Position numbers and translations under genes: made by a program. Below are positions 25,394 to 34,422 of a DNA stretch of 64,000 nt, one piece after another. Below the pieces are notes generated by a model. That model was not told the DNA's origin and made no database searches. It saw only the letters and a program-made list of their open reading frames with translations. How positions within the stretch are numbered: position 1 is the first letter of the stretch; every line of letters starts with the position of its first letter. Origin of the DNA: Ornithinimicrobium faecis (GTDB lineage Bacteria > Actinomycetota > Actinomycetes > Actinomycetales > Dermatophilaceae); the NCBI RefSeq assembly GCF_023923225.1, contig NZ_CP099489.1, positions 2,356,001 to 2,420,000 of the forward strand. The letters run 5' to 3'.

Positions 25394-26536
25394 GGAGGCG
25401 GCGTGGCGCCCGGCCGCCGCGGCGGCCAGGAAGGCGGCCGGATCCTCGGTGAGGCCCCGACCCATGGTGGACAGTCGCACCGGCGCCTGGGCCAGCGCCT
25501 CCTGCAGACCGGTGAGATCGACGTCGTAGGGCACTAGGTGGGCCGCGCGCAGGAGCTCGTCGCCTTGACGCGTGACCAGATCGGCCAGGTCCGTGGGGAT
25601 GCCCGGGTGTCCGTGCAGACGCGGGACTGGCACGTCTGCCTGCCGCGTCAGGACGCGGCCATAGGCGGTCATGCTGTGGTGCGAGATCCCCCGGTGACGC
25701 TCTCGCGGGTCGGCTCCGGAAATGCGCAGGCAGGCGATTCCGCGGCCACCCAGCACGGCGCACGCGTTCAGGGCCTCCCCCGCCGACACGCCGGAGAATC
25801 CCCAGCGGGTGCCGGTGCCCAGGTTGCCCGGCCCCTGGGTGACGACCACGACGTCGGCCCCTGCGACGTGCCTGGCCGCGAGCAGCCCGGAGAAGGTGTT
25901 GACCGCCTCAAGGTCTCCGCCATAGGCCTGTCCGCAGCTGATCACCGCCTCGAGCCAGCCGCTCTCCCGCAGCGAGGCAGCCGTGCGGGAGAAGGCGGCC
26001 GGCAGGGCGCCACCGTCCGTCATCAGATAGGCGACCCGAGCGCCAGGGGCCCCGGCCCGAACGCCGGCCAGCACCGCGGGCAGACTCGAGTGCAGGTCTG
26101 CGGCGACGACCGGCAGGCCGCCCAGGTCGTCGGCGTCCGCCAGGAGGCCGTGATGGGGACTGTCCTGCTCGTCGGCACCGAAGACCATCGTCTGCAGGGG
26201 CGTGTAGCGGGCCTTGACCAGGTGACCAGCGCCCTCCGGGTCCGCGGCAGCGGTCAGGTCGTCGGGAGGCAGCCGGTCGGGCAGGGCCACGACCATCGCC
26301 ACTCCCCCGGTGCCGAGCTCGTTGTCCAGGGCGTTGGTGTTGAGCAGGACCCGGTCTCCCACAGCAGGATCTCCGGTCACGGACGCGTAGGCGAGGGCTC
26401 GCACCACCGGGCGTTCAAGGGTCAGGTCAGGCGTGGTTGTCGAGTCGCCCACGGGGAGCAGCCGCACCTCGACCTCGACGGCGTCACCCCACCGGGCGCG
26501 CTCGCCCACGACCTCACCCTCACGCCACCGGATCAC
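25382..26536 (-). CDS. DUF3866 family protein
   Basis: 384 residues of an actinobacterial family of unknown function found beside pafBC. Visible are conserved segments NTNALDNELGTGGVAMVVA, GHLVKARYTPLQTMV, DGGALPAAFSR, TCGQAYGGDLEAVN-like (here SCGQAYGGDLEAVNTFSGL), QGPGNLGTGTRWGFSG and RHRGISHHSMTAYGRVL; the glycine-rich and histidine motifs suggest an enzyme, but no fold can be claimed. Start GTG 26536 is six bases after a TAGGGT element and lacks an SD. Its stop lies in a triple tandem repeat. Confidence 0.82.
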   Translation of the reverse strand: MIRWREGEVVGERARWGDAVEVEVRLLPVGDSTTTPDLTLERPVVRALAYASVTGDPAVGDRVLLNTNALDNELGTGGVAMVVALPDRLPPDDLTAAADPEGAGHLVKARYTPLQTMVFGADEQDSPHHGLLADADDLGGLPVVAADLHSSLPAVLAGVRAGAPGARVAYLMTDGGALPAAFSRTAASLRESGWLEAVISCGQAYGGDLEAVNTFSGLLAARHVAGADVVVVTQGPGNLGTGTRWGFSGVSAGEALNACAVLGGRGIACLRISGADPRERHRGISHHSMTAYGRVLTRQADVPVPRLHGHPGIPTDLADLVTRQGDELLRAAHLVPYDVDLTGLQEALAQAPVRLSTMGRGLTEDPAAFLAAAAAGRHAASLVP

Positions 26537-26542
26537 GCCACG

Positions 26543-26548
26543 ACCCTA
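26543..26548 (-). promoter_or_regulatory. Predicted -10 element of the DUF3866 gene
   Basis: TAGGGT ending six bases before the GTG start; leaderless arrangement. Confidence 0.45.
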
Positions 26549-26604
26549 ATGGCCGGGCGAGATCCGAGTCGTCAGGCGGGGCACCGGCAGTGCGCGATCG
26601 GTCC

Positions 26605-27105
26605 TCAGAACGGGCGGCTGGGGGCCAAGGCTGGTTCGCGCTGTGCTGGTGCCGGTGGGCGAGGGCTGGTGATCAACCCGGTCAGCCAGAGCCCCAGCAG
26701 GGCTGCGCCCACGAGCCGCGCGAGGGCGACGGCCTGGAGAACCAGCCCGAGGCTCTCCTGTGCGCCAGGAGTGACTGCTGCTGTCACGACAGGTCCCGCG
26801 AGGATGGCGACCTCGAGGAGGGTGGTCAGGAGCACGAGCCCGATCCCTGACCACAGCAGGCCACGGTGGCGGCCCTGGACCGGTGAACGGTCGGTCAGGC
26901 GGATGAGCAGGGCCAACCCGAGCATCACGGTCCCCGCCATCGTGCAGACGGCCCCAAGGGTCGGGCCGAAGGCCACCGCGTTGCGCATGGTCCAGGCGAA
27001 TTGGTCCACCGCCTGTGATCCCATCAGATAGCGCAGAGACCACGTCTCCAACGCCACACCCAGCACCGCCAGCGCGGCCCCCACGATCGCAACTCTGCGT
27101 CCCAT
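26605..27105 (-). CDS. Small four-helix membrane protein, unknown
   Basis: 166 residues with four predicted membrane helices (about 5-22, 47-68, 83-105, 120-145) and a proline/alanine-rich cytoplasmic tail. I do not recognise the family. ATG 27105 is eight bases after AAGG; longer versions of the frame run into the upstream tandem repeat and are unlikely. It is on the strand of the proteasome-region genes, 219 bases downstream of the FKBP gene and its terminator, so it is probably its own transcription unit. Confidence 0.65.
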   Translation of the reverse strand: MGRRVAIVGAALAVLGVALETWSLRYLMGSQAVDQFAWTMRNAVAFGPTLGAVCTMAGTVMLGLALLIRLTDRSPVQGRHRGLLWSGIGLVLLTTLLEVAILAGPVVTAAVTPGAQESLGLVLQAVALARLVGAALLGLWLTGLITSPRPPAPAQREPALAPSRPF

Positions 27106-27162
27106 GGGGCGGACCTTACCGATCACCGCGTCTGCTGGCCAGCCTCCAGGCCGTGCTCGCGC

Positions 27163-27226
27163 GCGCTCGGTGGCCCTGATTCTCGCCACGCCATGCGCTC
27201 GGTGGGCCAGATTCTCGCCACGCCAT
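27163..27226 (+). repeat. Tandem 32-bp direct repeat
   Basis: Two adjacent 32-bp units (27163-27194 and 27195-27226), each beginning GCGCTCGGTGG and ending GATTCTCGCCACGCCAT apart from a two-base difference in the middle, with five bases of a third copy after them. Intergenic. Confidence 0.85.
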
Positions 27227-27263
27227 GCGCTGGTCGGAGGTGGTGGATGACACAACAAGTAGA

Positions 27264-27298
27264 GACCCCGGGCCGGTGCGGTGCACCAGCCCGGGGTC
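27264..27298 (-). terminator. Terminator after the FKBP gene
   Basis: GACCCCGGGC / GCCCGGGGTC 10-bp stem extended by GGTGC / GCACC after one mismatch, loop GGT; 27 bases downstream of the FKBP stop on the minus strand. Confidence 0.85.
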
Positions 27299-27324
27299 CC
27301 GGGAAACTCACACAGCGTGTCGCG

Positions 27325-27702
27325 TCAGCGCACGCCCTCGAGGTCGACGACGAAGATCAGGGTCTCGCCGCCCTTGATGGCACCGCCGGCGCCACGGTCG
27401 CCGTAGCCCAGGTGCGGGGGGATGGTGATCTTGCGGCGGCCGCCGACCTTCATGCCCAGCAGACCCTGGTCCCAGCCCTGGATGACCTGGCCGACCCCGA
27501 CCTGGAAGTCCAGCGGGGCGCCGCGGTTCCAGGAGGCGTCAAACTCCTCGCCGGTGGACCAGGCCACGCCGACGTAGTGGGCGGACACGACGGAGCCGGA
27601 CGTCGCCTCGGCGCCGTCACCGACCTCGATGTCCTCGATGACCAGGTCGGCCGGCGGGGTGTCGCCGGGGAACTCGACCTCGGGCTTGGTCTTCTCGCTC
27701 AT
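27325..27702 (-). CDS. FKBP-type peptidyl-prolyl isomerase, cytoplasmic
   Basis: 125 residues, one FKBP domain: VSAHYVGVAWSTGEEFDASWNRGAPLDFQVGVGQVIQGWDQGLLGMKVGGRRKITIPPHLGYGDRGAGGAIKGGETLIFVVDL holds the classical active-site aromatics (Y, F, W) and the VIxGWDQGL and IPPxLGYG motifs. It catalyses cis-trans isomerisation at proline bonds. No signal peptide. ATG 27702 is eight bases after GAGAGGA. It is 56 bases downstream of the FKBP lipoprotein gene and probably co-transcribed with it. Confidence 0.95.
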   Translation of the reverse strand: MSEKTKPEVEFPGDTPPADLVIEDIEVGDGAEATSGSVVSAHYVGVAWSTGEEFDASWNRGAPLDFQVGVGQVIQGWDQGLLGMKVGGRRKITIPPHLGYGDRGAGGAIKGGETLIFVVDLEGVR

Positions 27703-27758
27703 GCGCGGTTTCCTCTCGTGTGGAATCTGCTGGATTGCTGTGCCGTGGACAGGCTGGG

Positions 27759-28802
27759 TCAGTTGGCGGCCAGGATGTCGACGACAAAGACCAGGGTCTC
27801 GCCGGCCAACTCGTGCTGCTGCGGGGCCGCCGTGGCGGCCGGGTCCTCCTCCTGGAGCTCGCCATAGGCCATCTCCGGCGGGATCACCAGCAGGACGCGG
27901 GAGCCGACGGTCTGCCCGACCAGGCCCTCGTCCCAGCCGGGGATGACCTGACCGGCGCCGATGACCGTCTCGAAGGCCTCGCGGCCCTCCTGCAAGGACG
28001 TGTCGAACTGTGAACCGTCGGACCACTGGACGCCGGTGTATTGCATCCGCACGCTCTGGCCGGACTGGATCTCGGCGCCCTCGCCCTTGATGAGCGGCTG
28101 GACAACGAGCTCGGTCGGTGGCTCCTCGCCCTCGGGGATGGTGATCGTGGCGGGGCTGGTGCCGTCCGCCTCGACGGTCGGCAGCCCCTCCTTGGGCTCG
28201 ACCTCCTCGCCCTCTGCCTGGGTCAGCGGGGTGGTGGCGCCCACGACCTCGACATAGAAGACGACGGTGTCGGCCGGACCGATGCCGAGCTGCGGGTTGC
28301 CCTGTGCACCAAACCCGTCCTCGGGGGACATCGCGATGATCATCGTCTGGCCGGGCTTGGTGCCCTCCAGCGTGTTGAGGAACCCGGGCAGCAGGTTGGG
28401 GTTGGCCAACGACATCGACACGGTCTCGTCGGTCGTGAACGTGGAGAGGATCTCCTCACCGGTGGTGCCGTTGACGGCGAGGTACTTCAGCTCGACGTCC
28501 TGCTCGGCAGTGGCCCCCTCGCCCTCGCCCGGCTCGAGCTCCTGCACGGAGGTCTCACCCACCGACAGCGGGGTCTTGCCCAGCTCGAGCGCCGGGACAG
28601 TGGTCCCCTCGACGTCGGCCTCGGTCAGCGTGACGTCCTCGGCGGTGCCGTTGGGGGCGATCGAGGTGGCTGCGGCGTCATCGGCGCCCGTGCTCTGGCT
28701 CGCGTCGTCGGTGCCCTCACCGCCGTCGTCGGAACCGCAGGCGGACAGGAAAATCAGTGGGGCCACGGCAAGGCCGAGCAGCCGGAAACTGGGAGAGCGC
28801 AC
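27759..28802 (-). CDS. FKBP-type peptidyl-prolyl isomerase lipoprotein, two domains
   Basis: 347 residues. A type II signal peptide ends in the lipobox LSAC-GSDD, so the mature protein is lipid-anchored outside the membrane after an Asp/Gly/Thr-rich linker. Two FKBP-like domains follow: a degenerate one (~85-200; ELKYLAVNGTTGEEI, ISPEDGFG) and a canonical one (~240-347; VRMQYTGVQWSDGSQFDTS, VIPGWDEGLVGQTVGSRVLLVIPPEMAYG). It likely helps fold exported proteins. I prefer GTG 28802: AAGGA is six bases upstream and a TACCCT element could supply a short leader; ATG 28829 would add nine residues. It is encoded between pafA and the cytoplasmic FKBP. Confidence 0.9.
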   Translation of the reverse strand: MRSPSFRLLGLAVAPLIFLSACGSDDGGEGTDDASQSTGADDAAATSIAPNGTAEDVTLTEADVEGTTVPALELGKTPLSVGETSVQELEPGEGEGATAEQDVELKYLAVNGTTGEEILSTFTTDETVSMSLANPNLLPGFLNTLEGTKPGQTMIIAMSPEDGFGAQGNPQLGIGPADTVVFYVEVVGATTPLTQAEGEEVEPKEGLPTVEADGTSPATITIPEGEEPPTELVVQPLIKGEGAEIQSGQSVRMQYTGVQWSDGSQFDTSLQEGREAFETVIGAGQVIPGWDEGLVGQTVGSRVLLVIPPEMAYGELQEEDPAATAAPQQHELAGETLVFVVDILAAN

Positions 28803-28925
28803 GCGCCATCCTTGTCTGGGAGAGGTCATAGGGAACGCTCTAGGGTAACCCGCTGATGCTGGGTGTCTGCTGAGACCACCCCGTGCGATCACCTCGACAA
28901 CCTGGCGGGCGGGCAGCCCCGGTCG

Positions 28926-30302
28926 TCAGTGCCCGCGCTCCATGGAGGCAATCAAGTCATCGATCCGAGAGTCCTCGCTGACGAACGGGTCCTTGCACAG
29001 CACCGTGCGTTGCGAGGAGTCGTTGAGCTTCAGGTGCACCCAGTCAACGCTGAAGTCACGGTGATGCTCCTGGGCAGCGCGCACGAAATCGCCACGCAGC
29101 TTGGCCCTCGTGGTCTGCGGCGGGGTGCTGCCGGCCTCGGCGATCGCCTCCGGTGTCACCACCTCGGCCGCTCCCCCACGCCGGGACACGATGTTGAACA
29201 ATCCGCGGTCGGGGTGGATGTCGTGCCAGGCCAGGTCAAGCTGCTGCAACCGGGGGTCGGCCATCGACAGACCGGACCGGTCGGCATAGCGCTGCAGGGT
29301 GCGCCACTTGAGCACCCAGTCGATCTCGGTCTCCACGAGCGCCAGGTCCTGTGCCTCAAAGGCCTTCAGGGTCCGCTCCCACAACTCGAGCACCCGCCGA
29401 TAGGGCTCACGCTGGGCCAACCCGGCGCTCTCGGCGTGCTGGCGGGCGCGCACGAGATATTCGGCCTGCATCTGCGCCGCCGTCAGCCGCTGACCGTTGG
29501 CCAGGGCGATCGTGTGCCGTCCGGTCAGGTCGCGGCTGACCTCCCGGATCGCGCTGATGGGACTGACCAGCGTGAAGTCGGGGAAGGTGACGCCAGCCTC
29601 AATGGCCTTGAGCACCAGATCGGTCGCGCCCACCTTGAGCAGCGTCGTGGTCTGACTCATCGTGGAGTCACCGACGATCACGTGCAGGCGGCGGAACCGC
29701 TCGGCGTCGGCGTGCGGCTCGTCCCGGGTGTTGATGATCGGACGCGAGCGAGTCGTCGCCGAGCTCAGGCCGTCCCAGATGTGGTCAGCACGTTGACTGA
29801 TCTGATAGGTCGCCTGGCCTCCGGACACGTTGAGCCGACCGGCCCCGCTGATCACCTGCCGGGTGATCAGGAACGGGATCAGGATGTCGGTCACCCGACT
29901 CAGCTCGCCACGCCGCCCGATCAGATAGTTCTCGTGGCAGCCGTAGGAGTTGCCGCGCGAGTCGACATTGTTCTTGAGGACATAGACCCGCGCCTCGATG
30001 CCCTCCTCAGCCATCCGGTGCTCCGCGTCCAGCGCCAGATCATGCAGCACCGCCTCGCCGGCCTTGTCGTGGGCGATCAGGTCCAGCAGGCTGTCGCACT
30101 CTGCGGTGGCATATTCCGGGTGGGAGCCCACGTCGAGATAGAGCCGGGATCCGTTGCGCAGGAAGACATTGCTGGACCTGCCCCAGCTGACGACCTTGCG
30201 GAACAGATAGCGGGCGACCTCGTCCGGGGCGAGGCGACGCTCCCCCGGGAACGCACAGGTCACCCCGAACTCGGTCTCGATCCCGAAGATCCGGCGTTCC
30301 AT
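28926..30302 (-). CDS. pafA: Pup-protein ligase PafA
   Basis: 458 residues, close to the usual ~450. A carboxylate-amine ligase fold related to glutamine synthetase: [12 protein letters not shown] (metal-binding Glu residues), [19 protein letters not shown] with the conserved catalytic Asp (D57), [29 protein letters not shown] and [13 protein letters not shown] (ATP and metal site). It phosphorylates the C-terminal glutamate of Pup and links it to substrate lysines. ATG 30302 directly abuts the prcA stop (TAAATG), so translation is coupled to the proteasome subunits. It is distinguished from Dop by the shorter N-terminal region without the Dop loop. Confidence 0.97.
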   Translation of the reverse strand: MERRIFGIETEFGVTCAFPGERRLAPDEVARYLFRKVVSWGRSSNVFLRNGSRLYLDVGSHPEYATAECDSLLDLIAHDKAGEAVLHDLALDAEHRMAEEGIEARVYVLKNNVDSRGNSYGCHENYLIGRRGELSRVTDILIPFLITRQVISGAGRLNVSGGQATYQISQRADHIWDGLSSATTRSRPIINTRDEPHADAERFRRLHVIVGDSTMSQTTTLLKVGATDLVLKAIEAGVTFPDFTLVSPISAIREVSRDLTGRHTIALANGQRLTAAQMQAEYLVRARQHAESAGLAQREPYRRVLELWERTLKAFEAQDLALVETEIDWVLKWRTLQRYADRSGLSMADPRLQQLDLAWHDIHPDRGLFNIVSRRGGAAEVVTPEAIAEAGSTPPQTTRAKLRGDFVRAAQEHHRDFSVDWVHLKLNDSSQRTVLCKDPFVSEDSRIDDLIASMERGH

Positions 30303-31169
30303 TTAGTCCTCGCGCTGGGTCTGGGGGTTGGAGCTGTCGTGGCCCGGTGTCTGCCCACGACCGGGTATGCCGTCAGCCGGCTCTGCGGAGCCGTTGCCGT
30401 TGGTCCCGGGCTGGGTGAGCGTGTCATGCAGCCCCGATCGGGACTCGTCCTGAGTGGGCACGTCGTGAGTGCTGCTCTCGGCATCGAGCAGGGCGTCCAG
30501 CAAGGGCCCGCCGAGGCGGCGGAACGTCCGTCGCGGGCGGCGCCGGTCGAGGACAGCCACCTCGAGCTCGCCAGCGGACAGGTCGCGGTGTCCCTCCCCC
30601 TCGGGCCCCTCCAACAGGCTGCAGGCCAGGCGCAGCACCTGTGCCAGGGGAAGGTCGGGGGCCCACTGCTCGCGCAGGGCGGTGACGATCGGCTCACTGG
30701 TGCCGCCCATCGCCACGAACCCGCGCTCCTCGGTGACCGACCCGTCATAGGTGAGCCGATAGATCTGGTCGTCGTCCTGCACGGCGCCGACCTGCGCGAC
30801 GGCGATCTCCACCTCATAGGGCTTGGACTCCTGGGTGAAGATGGTGCCGAGGGTCTGGGTGTAGGCGTTGGCCAGCCCCCGGGCGGTCACGTCCCTGCGG
30901 TCGTAGGAGTAACCCCGCAGGTCGGCATAGCGGATGCCGGCGACCCGCAGGTTCTCGAACTCGTTGTATTTGCCCGCGCCAGCGAAACCGATCCGGTCAT
31001 AGAGCTCGGAGACCTTGTGCAACGTGCGGGAGGGGTTCTCCGCGACGAAGGCGATGCCCGTGGCATAACTGGCCACGATGACCGACCGGCCGCGGGCAAT
31101 TCCCTTGCGCGCGAAGTCGGCCCGGTCCTTCATGAGTTGCTCGGGCGAGACATACATCGGCATCGTCAT
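30303..31169 (-). CDS. prcA: 20S proteasome alpha subunit PrcA
   Basis: 288 residues. N-terminal alpha-subunit signature [42 protein letters not shown]; no catalytic Thr, as expected for the outer gate rings. The core ends near residue 228; a low-complexity, Asp/Ser/Gly-rich tail of about 60 residues follows, longer than in mycobacterial PrcA (usually ~250 in all). ATG 31169 overlaps the prcB stop by four bases (ATGA). It forms the seven-membered rings to which Mpa docks through its C-terminal GQYL. Confidence 0.96.
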   Translation of the reverse strand: MTMPMYVSPEQLMKDRADFARKGIARGRSVIVASYATGIAFVAENPSRTLHKVSELYDRIGFAGAGKYNEFENLRVAGIRYADLRGYSYDRRDVTARGLANAYTQTLGTIFTQESKPYEVEIAVAQVGAVQDDDQIYRLTYDGSVTEERGFVAMGGTSEPIVTALREQWAPDLPLAQVLRLACSLLEGPEGEGHRDLSAGELEVAVLDRRRPRRTFRRLGGPLLDALLDAESSTHDVPTQDESRSGLHDTLTQPGTNGNGSAEPADGIPGRGQTPGHDSSNPQTQRED

Positions 31170-31993
31170 CGGGCACCTCCGGGGTTGCCGCGGCGCGCGG
31201 AGACGACGGCGCGCGCGAGCTCTTCCAACTGACTGTCCTCGACCAGGCGGACCCCGGTCCCGGTGACAACCGCGCAGGTCGGCCAGATGGAGCGCCCCAG
31301 GTCGGGCCCGCCGGTGGCCGAGTCGTCGTCGGCGGCGTCATAGAGCGCCTCGATGGCAACGGCCAGGGCGACCTCCTCGGCCATGTCCTCGTGCCAGAGC
31401 TTCTTGAGCGCGCCGCGGGCGAACAGCGACCCGGAGCCCACGCTGTGGTGTCGCTGCTCCTCATAGCACCCGCCGGACACGTCGTAGGAGTAGATCCGCC
31501 CGATGCCCTGGCCCAGGTCAAACCCCGCGAAGAGCGGCACCACCGACAGGCCGCGCATGGCGTTGGCCAGGTTGCCGCGGATCATCGCCGCGAGCCGGTT
31601 GGCCTTGCCCTCCAGGGAGAGCAGGGTGCCCTCGATCTTTTCGTAGTGCTCCAGCTCGACCTGGAAGACTTTGACCATCTCGATGGCGGTGCCGGCCGTG
31701 CCGGCGATGCCCACCGCAGAGTAGTCATCGGCCGCGAAGACCTTCTCCATGTCGCGGTTGGCGATGAACGAGCCCATCGTGGCGCGGCGGTCACCGGCCA
31801 GCAGCACGCCACCGGCGAAGGTCAGCGCGACGATCGTCGTGCCGTGGGGAGCCTCCACGGTCCCCTCTCCCCCACCACGCAGTCCGCCCCCGGGCAACAG
31901 CTCGGGCGCGCGCAGGGACAGGAACTCGGTGAAGGAACTGCTGCGCGGCGCCAGGAATTCTGGTGGCAGGCCGCGGGCGTGCTCGGTGCTCAC
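31166..31993 (-). CDS. prcB: 20S proteasome beta subunit PrcB
   Basis: 275 residues. A propeptide of 51 residues ends ...EAPHG, after which T52 ([24 protein letters not shown]) is the N-terminal nucleophile released by autocleavage. Conserved catalytic partners include the Lys in MEKVF and the Asp in DDYSAV. Ends with [19 protein letters not shown] 31993 overlaps the pup stop by four bases (GTGA), so pup and prcB are translationally coupled. With PrcA it forms the 20S core in the cytoplasm. Confidence 0.96.
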   Translation of the reverse strand: MSTEHARGLPPEFLAPRSSSFTEFLSLRAPELLPGGGLRGGGEGTVEAPHGTTIVALTFAGGVLLAGDRRATMGSFIANRDMEKVFAADDYSAVGIAGTAGTAIEMVKVFQVELEHYEKIEGTLLSLEGKANRLAAMIRGNLANAMRGLSVVPLFAGFDLGQGIGRIYSYDVSGGCYEEQRHHSVGSGSLFARGALKKLWHEDMAEEVALAVAIEALYDAADDDSATGGPDLGRSIWPTCAVVTGTGVRLVEDSQLEELARAVVSARRGNPGGAR

Positions 31994-32184
31994 TGGCCGC
32001 CCTTCTGCACGAAACCGTGCACGAACTCCTCGGCGTTGGTCTCCAGCACACCGTCGATCTCATCGAGCAGGTCATCAACCTCTGCGCCGCGCGCGGCGTC
32101 CTGCTGCTGCGCCACCGGCGCCTCGGGCGCGGGTGTGTCCTCGTCGTCGCGCCGCTGCGGGCGCTTCTGCTCCTGGCCGGCCAT
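31990..32184 (-). CDS. pup: Prokaryotic ubiquitin-like protein Pup
   Basis: 64 residues, mostly disordered and acidic, with the family C-terminal half [28 protein letters not shown]. The last residue is Gln, so Dop must deamidate it to Glu before PafA can ligate it. ATG 32184 has a strong SD (AGGAGG, five bases before). It heads the pup-prcB-prcA-pafA cluster. Just upstream, 32198-32273 carries short direct repeats, and TAGGGT at 32283-32278, overlapping the dop stop, is a possible -10 giving a ~90-base leader. Confidence 0.97.
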   Translation of the reverse strand: MAGQEQKRPQRRDDEDTPAPEAPVAQQQDAARGAEVDDLLDEIDGVLETNAEEFVHGFVQKGGQ

Positions 32185-32197
32185 GGTGCCTCCTGCG

Positions 32198-32273
32198 CTG
32201 GTCGAGTGCTGCTGACCGCCGAGTGCGACGGTCGGGTGCTGCCTGTGATGCGTCGGTCGGGTGCTGCCTATGA
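32198..32273 (+). repeat. Short direct repeats in the dop-pup spacer
   Basis: CGGTCGGGTGCTGCCTGTGA (32229-32248) and CGGTCGGGTGCTGCCTATGA (32254-32273) differ by one base, period 25; a weaker copy, TGGTCGAGTGCTGCTGA, starts near 32198. They lie in the predicted pup leader. Confidence 0.7.
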
Positions 32274-32280
32274 CACGACC

Positions 32281-33795
32281 CTAGTCCTCGTCGGTGACAA
32301 GGGCGCTCAGCAGGTCGTCCACGCCCGCCACCGAGTCGAGCAGCGCGCCGATGTCCTCGCGCGAGCCCTTCAACGGCTCGGGCATCTGGACCCGGCGCAG
32401 CCCCTTGGTCCCCTGCGCCGGCTCGAAGACCACCGAGTCCCAGGACGCGGCCCGCACGGCTCCGGCAAACCGGCTGACGCACTGCCCGCGGAACCAGGCG
32501 CGCGTCCGCTCCGGAGGCTCCACGACTGCGGCTGCGACCTCCTCGGGGGTGGCCAGGCCGACCACCCGGCCGGAGGCTCGCATCCGCGCCGCCAGACCGC
32601 GGGCAGGGTCCAGGTCGGACCACTGGATGTCGATGGCGGCCAGGCGTGGATCGCCCCACTCCAGCCCGTCGCGACGCCGATAGCCCTCCAGCACAGCCTG
32701 TTTCGTGACCCAGTCCACCCTGCCCACGCACCGGGTCGGGTCCACCGCCAGGTCGGCGGCCACCGAGTCCCAGTGCTCCAGCACCTCCCGGGTGTCGGCG
32801 TCGACTGCCGAGCCCAGGTGGTCCTGAACGGCCTCGCGATAGACGGCGAGGATCTCCAGGGCTGTCAGTGCGCGTCCGTCAACCAGCTCGACCGTCTGCC
32901 GCAGCGTCGGGTCGTGCGAGATGGCCCGAATCGCGGCGACCGGGTCGGCCAGCTCGAGCCGCGGTGCCTTCCCGGCCTCGATCAGTCCCAGCACCAGGCT
33001 GGTGGTCCCGAGCCGCAGCAGGGTGCCCACGTCGCAGAGCGTCGCGTCACCGACGATGACGTGCAGCCGGCGATACTTCTCGCCGGTCGCGTGGGGCTCG
33101 TCGCGGGTGTTGACGATCGGGCGCTTGAGCGTGGTCTCCAGCCCGATCTCTGCCTCGATGTAGTCGGCCCGCTGACTGATCTGAAACCCGGGCACCTCGG
33201 AGAACTGACCCAGCCCGACCCGGCCGGCACCGACCAGCACCTGGCGGGCCACGAAGAAGGGCACCAGACCTGCCGCGATCGTCAGGAACGGGACCTCGCG
33301 CGGCACCAGATAGTTCTCGTGGGTGCCATAGGACGCGCCCTTGCCGTCGACGTTGTTCTTGTAGAGGCGCAGGTGGTCTCCCTGACCGGCCAGGGTCGCC
33401 AGCGCCGCCAGCACGACCTCATCGCCGGCCCGGTCCCAGATCACGGCCTCCCGCGGCGTGAGCACCTCCGGTGAGGAGTATTCCGGGTGGGCGTGATCGA
33501 CGTAGAGGCGCGCGCCGTTGGACAGCACGGAGTTGGCCGTCGCGGGGTCGTCGACGTCGGTGAGCTGGCTCAGGTCGGCCAGGGCACGGGCCATCTCATA
33601 GCCACGAGCGTCCCGCAGGGGCGTCTCGTCGGCGTAGTCCCAGCCGGACCCCGTGGGCAGCGCACGGGTGGGTCCTGCCCCCGAGGCGTAGGCGCGCACG
33701 ACCAGGCCGGACAGGTGCACCGGGTTGGCCCGCGGGTCCCCCGGGCGCGTGACGCCATACTCCGTCTCGGTCCCCATGACCCGGTGCACACTCAT
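32281..33795 (-). CDS. dop: Pup deamidase/depupylase Dop
   Basis: 504 residues, the usual size. Sequence marks: HRVMGTETEYGVTRPGDP, the Dop-specific insertion (~38-85), GARLYVDHAHPEYSSPE with the catalytic Asp (D100), YKNNVDGKGASYGTHENYL and [32 protein letters not shown]. It converts the C-terminal Gln of Pup to Glu and also removes Pup from substrates; ATP stays bound as cofactor. ATG 33795 lacks an SD and has TAGGCT ending 6 bases upstream. It lies 97 bases before pup. Confidence 0.97.
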   Translation of the reverse strand: MSVHRVMGTETEYGVTRPGDPRANPVHLSGLVVRAYASGAGPTRALPTGSGWDYADETPLRDARGYEMARALADLSQLTDVDDPATANSVLSNGARLYVDHAHPEYSSPEVLTPREAVIWDRAGDEVVLAALATLAGQGDHLRLYKNNVDGKGASYGTHENYLVPREVPFLTIAAGLVPFFVARQVLVGAGRVGLGQFSEVPGFQISQRADYIEAEIGLETTLKRPIVNTRDEPHATGEKYRRLHVIVGDATLCDVGTLLRLGTTSLVLGLIEAGKAPRLELADPVAAIRAISHDPTLRQTVELVDGRALTALEILAVYREAVQDHLGSAVDADTREVLEHWDSVAADLAVDPTRCVGRVDWVTKQAVLEGYRRRDGLEWGDPRLAAIDIQWSDLDPARGLAARMRASGRVVGLATPEEVAAAVVEPPERTRAWFRGQCVSRFAGAVRAASWDSVVFEPAQGTKGLRRVQMPEPLKGSREDIGALLDSVAGVDDLLSALVTDED

Positions 33796-33801
33796 GAGGT
33801 G

Positions 33802-33807
33802 AGCCTA
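33802..33807 (-). promoter_or_regulatory. Predicted -10 element of dop
   Basis: TAGGCT six bases before the dop ATG; leaderless arrangement. Confidence 0.5.
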
Positions 33808-34422
33808 GGTCTCGCGGGCCACCGCCCCCGCGGGGTGGTCGCCCATCCGGTCCACCACCTGCTGCACGAGGTGACCGTATTCGTGGATGGCCGCCTCGTT
33901 GTCGGTGGTGGCCGGGTCGAGCAGATCCATGGTCCGGGTGCCGGCCGCCAGCCCCAACATCAGGCAGGCGAGGTGATCGCTCTGCCGGTGGATGTGGGCG
34001 CGGACCTCCGGATCGGCGCCCGGAGCGTCGGCGGACGCGACGAACCGGCTCAGGAAGCGCTCCCGGAACTCCTGGCGGGCGGCCACCGGGTCCGGGGCGT
34101 CGGCCAGCAGGTAGAGGGCCCGCAGCCACGGCTCGGCGCCCGCCTGCGCGCGACGGGTCAGCACGCGGCGCACCAGCAGCTCACCAATGCCCTCGAGCGG
34201 CACGTCGCCGGACAGCGGCTCCGGCTCGAGCGGAGTGGCCAGGGAGTGCAGCTGCTGCTTGCTGCCGCCCACCTTCATCACCATGGCGGGTGAGACGCCT
34301 GCTGCGGCCGCGATCTCCCGGATCGTGACGGCGGCATAGCCACGCTCGCCGAACAGGCGGCGCGCTGCCTGCAGGACCTCGGCGCGGGTGTCGCGGCCGG
34401 AGTCACCGCCGCTCGCGGTCAC
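33805..34422 (-). CDS. TetR-family regulator, paired with the fused efflux pump
   Basis: 205 residues. N-terminal TetR helix-turn-helix (RAEVLQAARRLFGERGYAAVTIREIAAAAGVSPAMVMKVGGSKQQLH; residues ~13-55); the C-terminal ligand-binding half is unassigned. Start GTG 34422 overlaps the stop of the upstream transporter gene by four bases (GTGA), so pump and regulator are made from one mRNA; autoregulation through the operator at 36517-36538 is likely. The stop is just before the dop promoter, with which it overlaps by a few bases. Confidence 0.9.
   Translation of the reverse strand: MTASGGDSGRDTRAEVLQAARRLFGERGYAAVTIREIAAAAGVSPAMVMKVGGSKQQLHSLATPLEPEPLSGDVPLEGIGELLVRRVLTRRAQAGAEPWLRALYLLADAPDPVAARQEFRERFLSRFVASADAPGADPEVRAHIHRQSDHLACLMLGLAAGTRTMDLLDPATTDNEAAIHEYGHLVQQVVDRMGDHPAGAVARET

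Noticed and set aside
27130..27324. Short ORFs around the 32-bp repeat
   Set aside because: They simply translate the tandem repeat and the terminator; no SD or family match.
28863..31232. 789-codon open frame on the plus strand
   Set aside because: Antisense to pafA and prcA, whose conserved motifs on the minus strand are unambiguous.
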